From Streptomyces sp. MMG1533 (GTDB lineage Bacteria > Actinomycetota > Actinomycetes > Streptomycetales > Streptomycetaceae): a stretch of DNA of 64,000 bases. The translations under genes and the position numbers were made by a program. This document shows positions 49,844-57,592 of the stretch, in pieces (position 1 is the stretch's first letter; the number at the start of each line of letters is the position of its first letter). Where the stretch lies: contig NZ_LGDG01000178.1 of NCBI RefSeq assembly GCF_001279775.1, forward strand, positions 1-64,000. The letters are read 5' to 3'. The notes under the pieces are model-generated. The model saw nothing but the letters and a program-made list of their open reading frames with translations, had not been told where the DNA came from and did no database searches.

Positions 49844-51316
49844 CTAGATCGTCACCCCGTCGATCTGCAACGTCTGCACGGCCTTCGCCGCGAAGGGAAC
49901 GGCCACGGTCTTCCCGCTCAGGAACGTGTTCGAGTACGCCGTGTACTTGTCCCCGCCCGTCGTGACCGTGTTCCAGCGCGGGACCAGGCCGCCCGAGCCG
50001 CCGGTCACCGTGGTGAAGCGGGAGAGGTCGAAGGTGAGGGTCTGGGCTGACGTGGACGTGTTCACGGCCACGATCACCAGACGCTTCGCGCTCGCGTCGT
50101 AGGCCGCCGCCGCGTAGCTGACTCCCGTGTCGAGGATCCGCATTCCCGGGCGGATGTGGCGGCTGAACTGCGCCATGACGTAGTACTTCGTCTGGACCGT
50201 CGTCGGCTGGAGTGTGCTCTGGTCGTACGCGATCATCGCCCAGCCCGTCGACGGGTCCATGACCTGCCAGTAGACCCAGGCGGTGGGGTGGAGCCAGCGG
50301 AAGTCGTAGCAGAGGTTCGACGCCATGGTGAGGCCCGTGCCGTCGCTGTCGCCCGTTTCCGAGTTCCAGAGCTTCTTGCCGGATGTCGTGACCACGTCCG
50401 TGTACAGCAGGTCCCTGCGGCCGCCTGAGCCCTGGTAGCCGTGCACGTTGACCTGGTTGACCAGGGCCTTCGTGGAGGAGTTGAAGGAGGCCCAGGTGGA
50501 GCGGGCGGTGTCGTAGTTCGTCTCGTCGGAGGCGGAGACGCGCAGGCCGGTGAGGCCGCGCTTGTCCAACTCACTGCGCATGTAGGGGAGTACGGCCGCC
50601 TGGACCGCGGGGTCCATGTGGCAGCCCTCTTGCGTTCCGGTGGAGGTCCACCAGGACGAGGCCGGCTCGTTGAAGGGGTCGACGGTCGAGAAGTTCACGC
50701 CCCAGTTGTTCTTGGCGTAGAGGGCGGTCGCGGCCAGGTGGGAGGCGTGCTGGCGGTAGTTCCAGGACTGGAGGTTGTTGCCGCCGCCGGAGGCGCCCGA
50801 GGGGTTGTGGTTCAGGCACATCCACCACATCGGGGAGTTGGCGAAGAGCTCGCTGACCGCGCCCCGCTGTGTCGCCTTCACCAGCATCGCCCGCTGGTTG
50901 GCGTCCGCCGTCCAGTCCCACGCCGAGGAGGTCGGGTCCTCGTTGTTCCAATCCTGCCAGAAGCCCTCGATCTGCTTGAAGGCCGGGATGTTCGGGGACT
51001 CGACCATCGTCGTGCCGCCCACGCTGTTCCAGCTGCACGCGCCCAGGTTGTAGCGGGCGATGTTCAGGCCGAGGCCGGGGAGTGTCGTCCCGTTGTACGA
51101 CACCGACTTGGTGGTGAAGAAGGCGTCGGCGAAGTCGTCCCGCGCGCCGAACACGTTGGCCCACCAGGCCAGGGAGGTGCCCCAGCCCTCCCAAGTGCCG
51201 TACGAGGTGCCGGGGTTAACGGCGATCGTGGCGTCCGCGCGTGCGGTGCCCGTCGCCAGGGCGCTGCCGAGGAGCGTCCCGCCCGCGGCTGTGAGCAGTG
51301 TTCTACGTCGGATCAT
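49844..51316 (-). CDS. Secreted GH30-family glycosidase (endo-beta-1,6-galactanase-like)
   Basis: A 490-aa exported enzyme. The N-terminal signal MIRRRTLLTAAGGTLLGSAL has twin arginines, suggesting Tat export. The mature protein begins with ATIAVNPGTSYGTWEGWGTS, typical of GH30 galactanases. The acid/base Glu lies in FSTVDPFNEPASSWW and the nucleophile Glu in KLWNSETGDSDGTG. The C-terminal beta-sandwich ends the chain. It would cleave internal beta-1,6-galactan linkages of plant arabinogalactan; the exact substrate is inferred from resemblance to subfamily 5. Confidence 0.87.
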   Translation of the reverse strand: MIRRRTLLTAAGGTLLGSALATGTARADATIAVNPGTSYGTWEGWGTSLAWWANVFGARDDFADAFFTTKSVSYNGTTLPGLGLNIARYNLGACSWNSVGGTTMVESPNIPAFKQIEGFWQDWNNEDPTSSAWDWTADANQRAMLVKATQRGAVSELFANSPMWWMCLNHNPSGASGGGNNLQSWNYRQHASHLAATALYAKNNWGVNFSTVDPFNEPASSWWTSTGTQEGCHMDPAVQAAVLPYMRSELDKRGLTGLRVSASDETNYDTARSTWASFNSSTKALVNQVNVHGYQGSGGRRDLLYTDVVTTSGKKLWNSETGDSDGTGLTMASNLCYDFRWLHPTAWVYWQVMDPSTGWAMIAYDQSTLQPTTVQTKYYVMAQFSRHIRPGMRILDTGVSYAAAAYDASAKRLVIVAVNTSTSAQTLTFDLSRFTTVTGGSGGLVPRWNTVTTGGDKYTAYSNTFLSGKTVAVPFAAKAVQTLQIDGVTI

Positions 51317-51497
51317 GGCTTCTCCGATTCAATCGACGGCCGGTCCCTGAACCGGTGTCGTGGCCAGTCCCGTTTATGCCACGAGGAAGCATCGGGTGTG
51401 GCGTGTGGGGTTGTCGAGGGTTGCGACAGCCCTTTTCCAAACCGATGGAGGAAGGTGTGCGAGGGGCCGAACAAGCCGTTGACCAAGCGGCATGAAG

Positions 51498-51596
51498 ACG
51501 GGACGCGGAGACGGGTGGACGGGTGGGCGCGCGGACGTGGAGACGGGTGGACGCGCGGACGGGGCGAAGGGTGGACGCGCGGACGGGCGAAGGGTC
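51498..51596. repeat. GGACGGGTGGACGCGC-type tandem repeats
   Basis: Imperfect 12-25 base units of GACGGGTGGACGCGCGGACG fill the middle of the 333-base gap between the divergent GH30 and class E sortase genes. No additional gene is supported in the gap. Confidence 0.7.
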
Positions 51597-51649
51597 TGGT
51601 GACTTGAAGCACCGCCCTTTATCGTGCGGGCGGCCCGGGAGGAGGCGGT

Positions 51650-52459
51650 GTGCGGATGCGCGTTCCCGTCGTACGGCACAGCTCCCTGCGGCGCCGTGCC
51701 CTCCGGCGGCGCCTGCTGTGGACCGGCGGGGAGACCCTCGTCAGCGTCGGCGTCGTACTCCTGCTCCTCGTCGTCCATCAGCTGTGGTGGACCAACCGGG
51801 AGGCCAGGGAGGGGGCCGAGCGGGAGGTACGGGCCCTGGAGCGGGAGTGGGACGGGAGCGGTGGCGGTGGCGGTGTGGGTGGAGGTGGGGGCGGTACAGG
51901 AGCCGCCGATTCACCGACGGCCGTCGATCGCGGTACGTCCGCCGAGTCCGGTACGACCGTCCCGTCCGCCTCGCCGGAGAGGTCTTCCGGCTCCCCGCGC
52001 CCCGACTGGTCCCGCGCCTACGCCATCCTCACCATCCCCCGCCTCCACCTCCGCGTCCCCGTCGCCGAAGGCATCAGCAAGGGCAGGGTCCTCAACAAGG
52101 GATACGTCGGCCACTACCCCGGCACCGGGCAGCCCGGCCGGGCCGGGAACTTCGCGCTCGCCGGGCACCGCAACACCCACGGCGAGCCTTTCCGGTACAT
52201 CAACCGGCTGCGGCCGAAGGACACCGTCCAGGTGGAGACCAGGAGCGCGGTCTACACGTACGCCGTCGACGCCACCCTTCCGCAGACCTCGGCCGGTGAC
52301 GGCGGCGTGATCCGGCCCGTCCCGCGTTCCACCGTCCACCCCGCCCACGGCTACACCGACCCCGGGTACTACCTCACCCTCACCACCTGCACTCCGGAGT
52401 ACACCTCCAAGTACCGGCTGGTGGTCTGGGGCCGGCTCATCTCGATGAGGCCCCGCTAG
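51650..52459 (+). CDS. Class E sortase
   Basis: A 269-aa transpeptidase. A membrane anchor lies at about residues 22-46 (GGETLVSVGVVLLLLVVHQL), then a Gly/Ser/Thr-rich linker (GGGGGVGGGGGGTGAA). The sortase beta-barrel holds catalytic His in NFALAGHRNTHGEPF near 171, Cys in LTLTTCTPEYTSKYRL near 245, and Arg in the same strand. Class E sortases of Streptomyces cleave LAxTG and attach proteins to peptidoglycan. Candidate clients in this window end in LAATG (4772-6265) and LARTG (59193-59972). GTG 51650 has GGAGG 5 bases upstream. Confidence 0.9.
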   Translation: MRMRVPVVRHSSLRRRALRRRLLWTGGETLVSVGVVLLLLVVHQLWWTNREAREGAEREVRALEREWDGSGGGGGVGGGGGGTGAADSPTAVDRGTSAESGTTVPSASPERSSGSPRPDWSRAYAILTIPRLHLRVPVAEGISKGRVLNKGYVGHYPGTGQPGRAGNFALAGHRNTHGEPFRYINRLRPKDTVQVETRSAVYTYAVDATLPQTSAGDGGVIRPVPRSTVHPAHGYTDPGYYLTLTTCTPEYTSKYRLVVWGRLISMRPR

Positions 52460-52550
52460 GCGCAGGGGCAAAGCCCTCGTGGCAAAGACTCACGCCCGCT
52501 CGCGAGCTACCCCCACGGGTGCTGCTCAAGCCGAAGCGGCTGTTGCAGCC

Positions 52551-52622
52551 GATCGAGACCGATCAGGGACGGCTGACCGAGACCGATCAGGTACGGCCGA
52601 TCGAGACCGATCAGGTATAACC
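52551..52622. repeat. Three-copy 24-base direct repeat upstream of DUF6412
   Basis: Units at 52551, 52575 and 52599 share GAGACCGATCAGG. The last copy ends in a TATAAC that could serve as a -10 for the DUF6412-YidC unit. Could bind a regulator, or be simple expansion. Confidence 0.7.
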
Positions 52623-52708
52623 GAGGGCAGGACAAGCAGCCGTACGAGATGCGCGAGACGTTCGCGGCGTCCCGGACGATCAAGTGGAATCGAGAGGAGG
52701 GGCCGAGC

Positions 52709-53020
52709 ATGATCCGTAGTCTGGCGAAACTACGCCCCGCCGTCCTCCTGCTGATCCTCTTCCTCGACGTCGTGCTGCTCGACGCCGGCAGCCTCTCCGC
52801 CACCGTCGCGCTCGCCGCGACCGCCGCGGCCGGCTCCGCTTTCGCCGCCTGCTCGCTCGTCGCCTCGCGCTCCGCGCTCGCCGTGCCGCCCACCCGGGTG
52901 CGTACGGCCATCCGCGACCGCGACCGCCGTACGGCGTTCCTGCCCCAACGCGACCCCGACGCGAAGGGGCGCACACGGCCCCGAGCGCCGGGTCACGCCC
53001 TCCCGACGACCGCCGCGTAG
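52709..53020 (+). CDS. DUF6412 small membrane protein
   Basis: A 103-aa protein with two adjacent hydrophobic segments (AVLLLILFLDVVLLDAGSL, ALAATAAAGSAFAACSLVAS). A basic, Pro-rich cytoplasmic tail follows. ATG 52709 follows GAGGAGGGG. DUF6412 proteins characteristically precede this YidC paralogue in Streptomyces, and the pair is probably co-transcribed. Function unknown; perhaps an accessory to membrane insertion. Confidence 0.8.
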   Translation: MIRSLAKLRPAVLLLILFLDVVLLDAGSLSATVALAATAAAGSAFAACSLVASRSALAVPPTRVRTAIRDRDRRTAFLPQRDPDAKGRTRPRAPGHALPTTAA

Positions 53021-53108
53021 GGCACCCTCCTTCACGAGTCCGACCCCGCGCGGGTCGTCATGCCGTCCTCATCACCCCGGCACGACGAGACCCACGGAGG
53101 GCTCACCC

Positions 53109-53822
53109 ATGTCCGTTTTCGCCGATCTGGTCCGGCACCTGGCCGACCTGCTCCAGCCGCTGTTCGGAGCCACCGCGGCCGCCGCCGCGATCGTCCTGTT
53201 CACCGCGTTCGTACGACTCCTCGTGCATCCCCTGTCCAGGGCCGCCGCGCGCGGACAGAAGGCCCGGGTCGCGCTCCAGCCGAAGGTCGCGGAGCTCAGG
53301 AAGAAGCACGCGAAGAACCCCGAGAAGCTCCAGAAGGCCGTGATGGAGCTGCACGCCGAGGAGAAGGTGTCGCCGCTGTCGGGCTGTATGCCGAGCCTGT
53401 TCCAGCTGCCCGCGTTCTTCCTCCTCTACCACCTGTTCTCGAACACGGAGATCGGCGGAAAGGCGAACGAACTCCTTTCCCACCAGCTGTTCGCCGCACC
53501 CCTCGGCGACCGCTGGGCGGACGCGCTCGGCGACGGCGGGCTGTTCGGGGCCGCCGGCCTCGTGTACGTCACGCTGTTCGTGTTCGTCGCCGTGGTGGCC
53601 GCCTTCAACTTCCGCCGTACGAAGCGCATGATGGCCGCGAATCCGGCGATGCCGGTCGGGGACGGGGGGCCGGTGCCCGGGGCGGGCGCGATGACCAAGG
53701 TCATGCCGTTCATGTCCTTCTTCACGCTCTTCACCGTGGCGGTGGTGCCGCTGGCCGCCGCCCTGTACGTGGTGACCAGCACGACGTGGAGCGCGGTGGA
53801 GCGGGCGGTGCTCTACCGCTGA
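53109..53822 (+). CDS. yidC: YidC/Oxa1-family membrane insertase paralogue
   Basis: A 237-aa insertase. The core transmembrane segments are visible: AAAAAIVLFTAFVRLLVHPL with the conserved basic residue in the groove, the coiled cytoplasmic loop KVAELRKKHAKNPEKLQKAV, CMPSLFQLPAFFLLYHLFSN, and MPFMSFFTLFTVAVVPLAAA. It would insert proteins into the cytoplasmic membrane. It is shorter than the main oriC-linked YidC, lacks a long C-terminal tail, and is probably an accessory copy. ATG 53109 follows GGAGG. Confidence 0.9.
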   Translation: MSVFADLVRHLADLLQPLFGATAAAAAIVLFTAFVRLLVHPLSRAAARGQKARVALQPKVAELRKKHAKNPEKLQKAVMELHAEEKVSPLSGCMPSLFQLPAFFLLYHLFSNTEIGGKANELLSHQLFAAPLGDRWADALGDGGLFGAAGLVYVTLFVFVAVVAAFNFRRTKRMMAANPAMPVGDGGPVPGAGAMTKVMPFMSFFTLFTVAVVPLAAALYVVTSTTWSAVERAVLYR

Positions 53823-53835
53823 GTCCCGGGGGCTC

Positions 53836-53865
53836 CCGGTCGGTTCCCGGCCGGGCACCGACCGG
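53836..53865. terminator. Hairpin after yidC
   Basis: CCGGTCGGT (53836-53844) pairs with ACCGACCGG (53857-53865) around an inner CCCGGCCGGG palindrome. It begins 14 bases past the yidC stop and fits a GC-rich terminator. Confidence 0.6.
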
Positions 53866-53994
53866 TTCCCGGTCGGCTCCAGGTCCAGTCCGTGAACCGG
53901 GTATTGCGGACCGGACGCCGAGCTTGGAGGATCGGCCAGTCATCCGATGGCTGCACCCGTCGGGCGGCGACCGCGATCGAGGGAGACTGTGATC

Positions 53995-54852
53995 ATGAAG
54001 CTGCTGCGAGTCGGTACGGCGGGATCGGAGCGGCCCGCGCTGCTCGACGCCGAGGGGACCCTGCGGGACCTGTCCGGCGTCGTGCCGGACATCGACGGAC
54101 CGCTGCTCGCCGACGACGCGGCGCTCGGCCGGATCCGCGCCGCCGTCGACGCGGGTTCGCTGCCCGCGCTGGATGCCGCCGGGCTGCGTGTCGGGCCGCC
54201 CCTCGCACGGATCGGCAAGATCGTGTGCATCGGGCTGAACTATCACGACCACGCACGGGAGACGGGGGCCGAGCCGCCCTCCGAGCCGGTGATCTTCTTC
54301 AAGGCCGCGGACACGGTGGTGGGGCCTTACGACACGGTGCTGGTCCCTCGCGGCTCCGTGAAGACCGACTGGGAGGTCGAGCTGGCGGTCGTCATCGGAC
54401 GTACGGCTCGGTATGCGGAGTCCGTGGAGGAGGCGCTCGGATGCGTCGCCGGATATGCCGTGGCACACGACGTGTCCGAGCGGGAGTTCCAGATCGAGCG
54501 GGGCGGGACCTGGGACAAGGGGAAGAACTGCGAGACGTTCAACCCGCTGGGGCCCTGGCTGGTGACGGCGGACGAGGTGCCCGATCCGCAGGATCTGTCG
54601 CTGAAGCTGTGGGTCAACGGGGAGTTGAAGCAGGACGGGACGACCGCTGAGCAGATCTTCCCCGTGGGTGAAGTCGTGCGGTACGTCAGCCAGTTCATGA
54701 CCTTGTATCCCGGTGACGTCATCAACACGGGTACGCCTGCGGGTGTCGCGCTGGGGGAGCCCGAGCCGAAGCCGTTCCTTCGGGCCGGGGATGTGGTGGA
54801 GCTGGAGATCGAGGGGCTCGGTCGGCAACGGCAGGAGTTCAAGGACGCGTGA
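53995..54852 (+). CDS. Fumarylacetoacetate hydrolase (FAH) family protein
   Basis: A 285-aa enzyme. The N-terminal FAH_N-like part (MKLLRVGTAGSERPALLDAE) is followed by the catalytic domain. GKIVCIGLNYHDHARETG carries the active-site His, EPVIFFKAADTVVGPYD the metal region, VKTDWEVELAVVIGRTA the Glu-x-Glu metal ligands, and FMTLYPGDVINTGTPAGVAL the C-terminal signature. It likely acts as a hydratase, decarboxylase or acylpyruvate hydrolase. ATG 53995 follows GGGAGA. Confidence 0.9.
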   Translation: MKLLRVGTAGSERPALLDAEGTLRDLSGVVPDIDGPLLADDAALGRIRAAVDAGSLPALDAAGLRVGPPLARIGKIVCIGLNYHDHARETGAEPPSEPVIFFKAADTVVGPYDTVLVPRGSVKTDWEVELAVVIGRTARYAESVEEALGCVAGYAVAHDVSEREFQIERGGTWDKGKNCETFNPLGPWLVTADEVPDPQDLSLKLWVNGELKQDGTTAEQIFPVGEVVRYVSQFMTLYPGDVINTGTPAGVALGEPEPKPFLRAGDVVELEIEGLGRQRQEFKDA

Positions 54853-54890
54853 ACGCTCCGCCGGGAGGGCCGGGGACTGCGGTTGTTCGA

Positions 54891-54936
54891 CGGCTGCGGG
54901 CCGTCCGTGGCTGGTCGCGCAGTTCCCCGCGCCCCT
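54891..54936. repeat. Widespread Streptomyces intergenic repeat element
   Basis: The motif CTGCGGGCCGTCCGTGGCTG followed directly by GTCGCGCAGTTCCCCGCGCC is one I recognise as a highly repeated intergenic sequence of Streptomyces chromosomes. It lies between converging FAH and LLM genes, where it may act as a terminator or RNA element. Strong genus marker. Confidence 0.75.
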
Positions 54937-54949
54937 GAAGTCGGTCGGC

Positions 54950-55816
54950 TCACGCCAGTAGAGAAGCCAGCGTTCGCCATGCCTGCCTCGGCAGCGCGTC
55001 CCGCGACTCGCCGTCCACCACCTGCAACGCCACATGGTCCGCGCCCGCCTCGAAGAACGTGTCGACGCGGGCGCGGATCGTCGTCTCGTCGCCCCAGGCG
55101 AACAGCGCGTCGACCAGGCGGTCGCTGCCGCCGTTCGTGAGGTCGTCCTCGGTGAAGCCGTGGCGCAGGAAGTTGTTCGTGTAGTTCGGGAGGGCGAGGT
55201 ACAGGGCGAGGAACTCGCGGGCCAGCGTGCGGGCGCGGGTCGGGTCCGACTCCAGGACCACCGCCAACTCGGGTGCCAGGAGCGGGGCTTCGCCGAGGAT
55301 CTCGCGGGCGTGGGCGGTGTGTTCGGGGGTGACCAGGTACGGGATCGAGCCCGCCGCCCGGTCGCGCGCCAGCTCCAGTGTCTTCGGGCCCAGTGCGGCC
55401 AGGAGGCGACGGTCCGCGGGTGCGTGCGCCGCGTCCAGGGCGTCCAGGTAGGCGACCAGGGCCGAGTACGGGCGGCGGTACTGGTCCGCGAGCTTGGCGT
55501 GGCTGACCCCGAGGCCGAGCAGGAAGCGGCCGGGACGGGCCGCCTCCAGTTCGGCGAAGCTCGCCGCGCTGTCGGCGGCCTCGTGCTGCCAGATGCTCTG
55601 GATGCTGGTGCCGACGGTGAGCGTCGAGGTCGCCTCGATCAGCGGTACGGCGTTGGCGGCGGCGCTGTTGCCGCCCAGCCAGACCGCGCCGTAGCCCAGT
55701 TCCTCCAACTCGGCTGCGGTCTCGGCGACTTCGCCGCTCCGGGACGGATCCTCCGAGCGCAGGCCTACGCTCCAGATGCCGTACCGCCCGACGGATTCCT
55801 TCAAGGCGTCACTCAT
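54950..55816 (-). CDS. LLM-class (F420-type) oxidoreductase
   Basis: A 288-aa luciferase-like (beta/alpha)8-barrel oxidoreductase. The N-terminus YGIWSVGLRSEDPSRSGEVA leads into ELEELGYGAVWLGG. Further motifs are TLTVGTSIQSIWQHEAADSA and PGRFLLGLGVSHAKLADQYR, typical of F420-dependent LLM enzymes of actinobacteria. The C-terminal ETTIRARVDTFFEAGADHVA is also family-like. ATG 55816 follows GGAGGGAACG. Substrate unknown. Confidence 0.88.
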   Translation of the reverse strand: MSDALKESVGRYGIWSVGLRSEDPSRSGEVAETAAELEELGYGAVWLGGNSAAANAVPLIEATSTLTVGTSIQSIWQHEAADSAASFAELEAARPGRFLLGLGVSHAKLADQYRRPYSALVAYLDALDAAHAPADRRLLAALGPKTLELARDRAAGSIPYLVTPEHTAHAREILGEAPLLAPELAVVLESDPTRARTLAREFLALYLALPNYTNNFLRHGFTEDDLTNGGSDRLVDALFAWGDETTIRARVDTFFEAGADHVALQVVDGESRDALPRQAWRTLASLLA

Positions 55817-55911
55817 GGGGCGTTCCCTCCGGTCGGTCGGTGTGCTGTACAGCGGTGCCAACCGGAGGGTTCCCCGAGATCTTCCCCTCAGTGACCGGAC
55901 AAGTGGCCCGG

Positions 55912-56439
55912 TCACTGCCCCAGGAACTGCTCCAACGCCTCTACGACGAACCGGTGGTCCTGCAGCTGCGGCAGCCCCGACACCGTCACCGCGCCGATCA
56001 CGCCCGCGCCCTCCACATTGATCGGGAAGGAGCCGCCGTGGGCCGCGTACACGTCCGGATCCAGGCGGGAGGACTCCTCGAACGTCGTGCCCTTGGCGCG
56101 GAAGCGTGCACCGACCAGGTAGGACGCGGAGCCGTAGCGCTCCACGACCCGGCGCTTGCGGGCGATCCAGGCGTCGTTGTCGGGGGCGGAACCGGGCAGC
56201 GCCGCGTGGAAGAGCTGCTGGCCCGCGCGGTGGATGTCGATGGCGACGGGGGCCTGCCGCTCGCGGGCCAGGTCGACGATGAGGGAGCCCAGCGCCCACG
56301 CGTCGTCGTAGGTGAACCGGCGGAAGACCAGACGGCGTTCCTGTGCCTCCAGCTCCTCCAGGGGCGGGGTGAGCTCCGGCTGGAACTTCGGGGTGATCTC
56401 CTGGTTGTGCGACTGGTTGTGCGACTTGTTGTTCGTCAC
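55912..56439 (-). CDS. UPF0303 / heme-degrading-domain protein
   Basis: A 175-aa protein of the HbpS/GlcG-like heme-degrading-domain (UPF0303) family. AVTVSGLPQLQDHRFVVEAL at the end and IDIHRAGQQLFHAALPGSAP in the middle are typical. The short Asn/His repeat SHNQSHNQ near the start is repeat-encoded. GTG 56439 overlaps the Gfo/Idh stop (GTGA), so it is translated as its downstream partner. Whether it binds heme is not evident. Confidence 0.82.
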   Translation of the reverse strand: MTNNKSHNQSHNQEITPKFQPELTPPLEELEAQERRLVFRRFTYDDAWALGSLIVDLARERQAPVAIDIHRAGQQLFHAALPGSAPDNDAWIARKRRVVERYGSASYLVGARFRAKGTTFEESSRLDPDVYAAHGGSFPINVEGAGVIGAVTVSGLPQLQDHRFVVEALEQFLGQ

Positions 56440-57536
56440 AGCGACACCGCCACTCCGTCGTGGGCCGAACGGCGCGCCGCCTCCAGTACGTCGAGGGCGG
56501 CGGCCGCCTCCAGCGCGGTCACCGGATTGGGACCGCCGTCGGCGAGGGCCCTGGCCACGGCCGCATAGTAAGCCGGGTAGTCGCCGGGAAGGGTCGGTTC
56601 GGGGCGGCCGCCGCCGGTCTGCGGGGACTCTCCCCCAGAGGGGGGACCCCCAGCGCCGACCCGGCCCCACAGGTCCTCGGGCTCCAGGCCCCAGTCGGCC
56701 CCGGGGCGCCGGCCTTCTCGCAGGGCCGCCTCCTGCGGGTCGAGGCCGTACTTCACGTAACCCGCCTTCGAGCCCAGCACCCGGAAGCGCGGGCCGAGTT
56801 GGGCGGTCGTCGCGGAGGCGTACAGATGCGACCGCACGCCGTTCGTGTGGGTGATGGCGATGAACGTGTCGTCGTCCGTCTCCGCACCAGGGCGGCGGAC
56901 GTCCGACTCGGCGTACACGGAGGCGGCGGGGCCGAAGAGGACCAGCGCCTGGTCGACGACATGGCTGCCGAGGTCGTAGAGCAGACCTCCGATCTCTGCC
57001 GGGTCGCCGGACTCCCGCCAGCCGCCCTTCAGTTGCGGCCGCCAGCGCTCGAAGCGGGACTCGAAGCGGTACACGTCGCCCAGCTCGCCCTCGGCGAGCA
57101 GCTTGCGCAGGGTCAGGAAGTCGTTGTCCCAGCGGCGGTTCTGGAAGACGGACAGGAACAGGCCGCGCTCCTCGGCGAGGGCCGCCAGCTCACGCGCCTC
57201 GGCGGCCGTACCGGCGACGGGCTTGTCCACGACCACGGGCAGGCCGGCCTTCAGGGCGGCGGTGGCGAGCGGGACGTGCGTCTTGTTCGGGGACGCGACG
57301 ACGACCAGGTCCAGCTCGTCGGCCCGGTCGAACAGTTCCTCCGGCGCGGCGGCCAGGCGCACGTCCGGGAACCCGGCGCGGGCCTGCTCCCGCCGCTCGG
57401 GGTTCGAGGTGACCACCGTGTCCAGGGCGAGGCCCTCGGTGGCGGCGATCAGCGGGGCGTGGAAGACGGAGCCGGCGAGGCCGTAGCCGACGAGGCCCAC
57501 GCGGAGAGGGGTACCAGCAGTCTTGCGTCCAGTCAT
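56436..57536 (-). CDS. Gfo/Idh/MocA family oxidoreductase
   Basis: A 366-aa NAD(P)-dependent dehydrogenase, probably on a sugar or inositol. The Rossmann motif RVGLVGYGLAGSVFHAPLI is near residue 12. VVVDKPVAGTAAEA corresponds to the EKP motif with the catalytic Lys, and GGLLYDLGSHVVDQAL to the conserved His motif. A Gly/Pro-rich insert (GGPPSGGESPQTGGG) near residue 305 is encoded by a hairpin element. ATG 57536 follows GGAGG. It is divergent from a ROK regulator and probably controlled by it. Confidence 0.9.
   Translation of the reverse strand: MTGRKTAGTPLRVGLVGYGLAGSVFHAPLIAATEGLALDTVVTSNPERREQARAGFPDVRLAAAPEELFDRADELDLVVVASPNKTHVPLATAALKAGLPVVVDKPVAGTAAEARELAALAEERGLFLSVFQNRRWDNDFLTLRKLLAEGELGDVYRFESRFERWRPQLKGGWRESGDPAEIGGLLYDLGSHVVDQALVLFGPAASVYAESDVRRPGAETDDDTFIAITHTNGVRSHLYASATTAQLGPRFRVLGSKAGYVKYGLDPQEAALREGRRPGADWGLEPEDLWGRVGAGGPPSGGESPQTGGGRPEPTLPGDYPAYYAAVARALADGGPNPVTALEAAAALDVLEAARRSAHDGVAVSL
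56620..56653. repeat. CCCCC/GGGGG hairpin element inside the Gfo/Idh gene
   Basis: CTCTCCCCC-AGA-GGGGGG with an adjoining GGGGGACCCCC palindrome interrupts the conserved C-terminal half and encodes the PPSGGESPQT insert. This type of palindrome occurs repeatedly in Streptomyces genomes, inside and between genes. Confidence 0.6.
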
Positions 57537-57542
57537 GTCCTC

Positions 57543-57586
57543 CACTTTCGCAACGCTGTTGCCAAAGTGCAAGCGTGGGGGACAAT
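57543..57586 (+). promoter_or_regulatory. ROK operator and promoter between divergent genes
   Basis: CACTTTCGCAAC (57543-57554) and GTTGCCAAAGTG (57558-57569) are 12-base arms with one mismatch and a 3-base centre. Within and after it lie -35 TTGCCA (57559-57564) and -10 GACAAT (57581-57586), spaced 16. The predicted transcription start coincides with the ROK GTG at 57593, so the mRNA is probably leaderless and self-repressed. Confidence 0.7.
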
Positions 57587-57592
57587 GGGGGT

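Noticed and set aside
52479..52712. A 77-codon frame with repeated DRDRSGTA
   Set aside because: It only translates the 24-base DNA repeat, overlaps the DUF6412 ribosome site and has no supporting signal.
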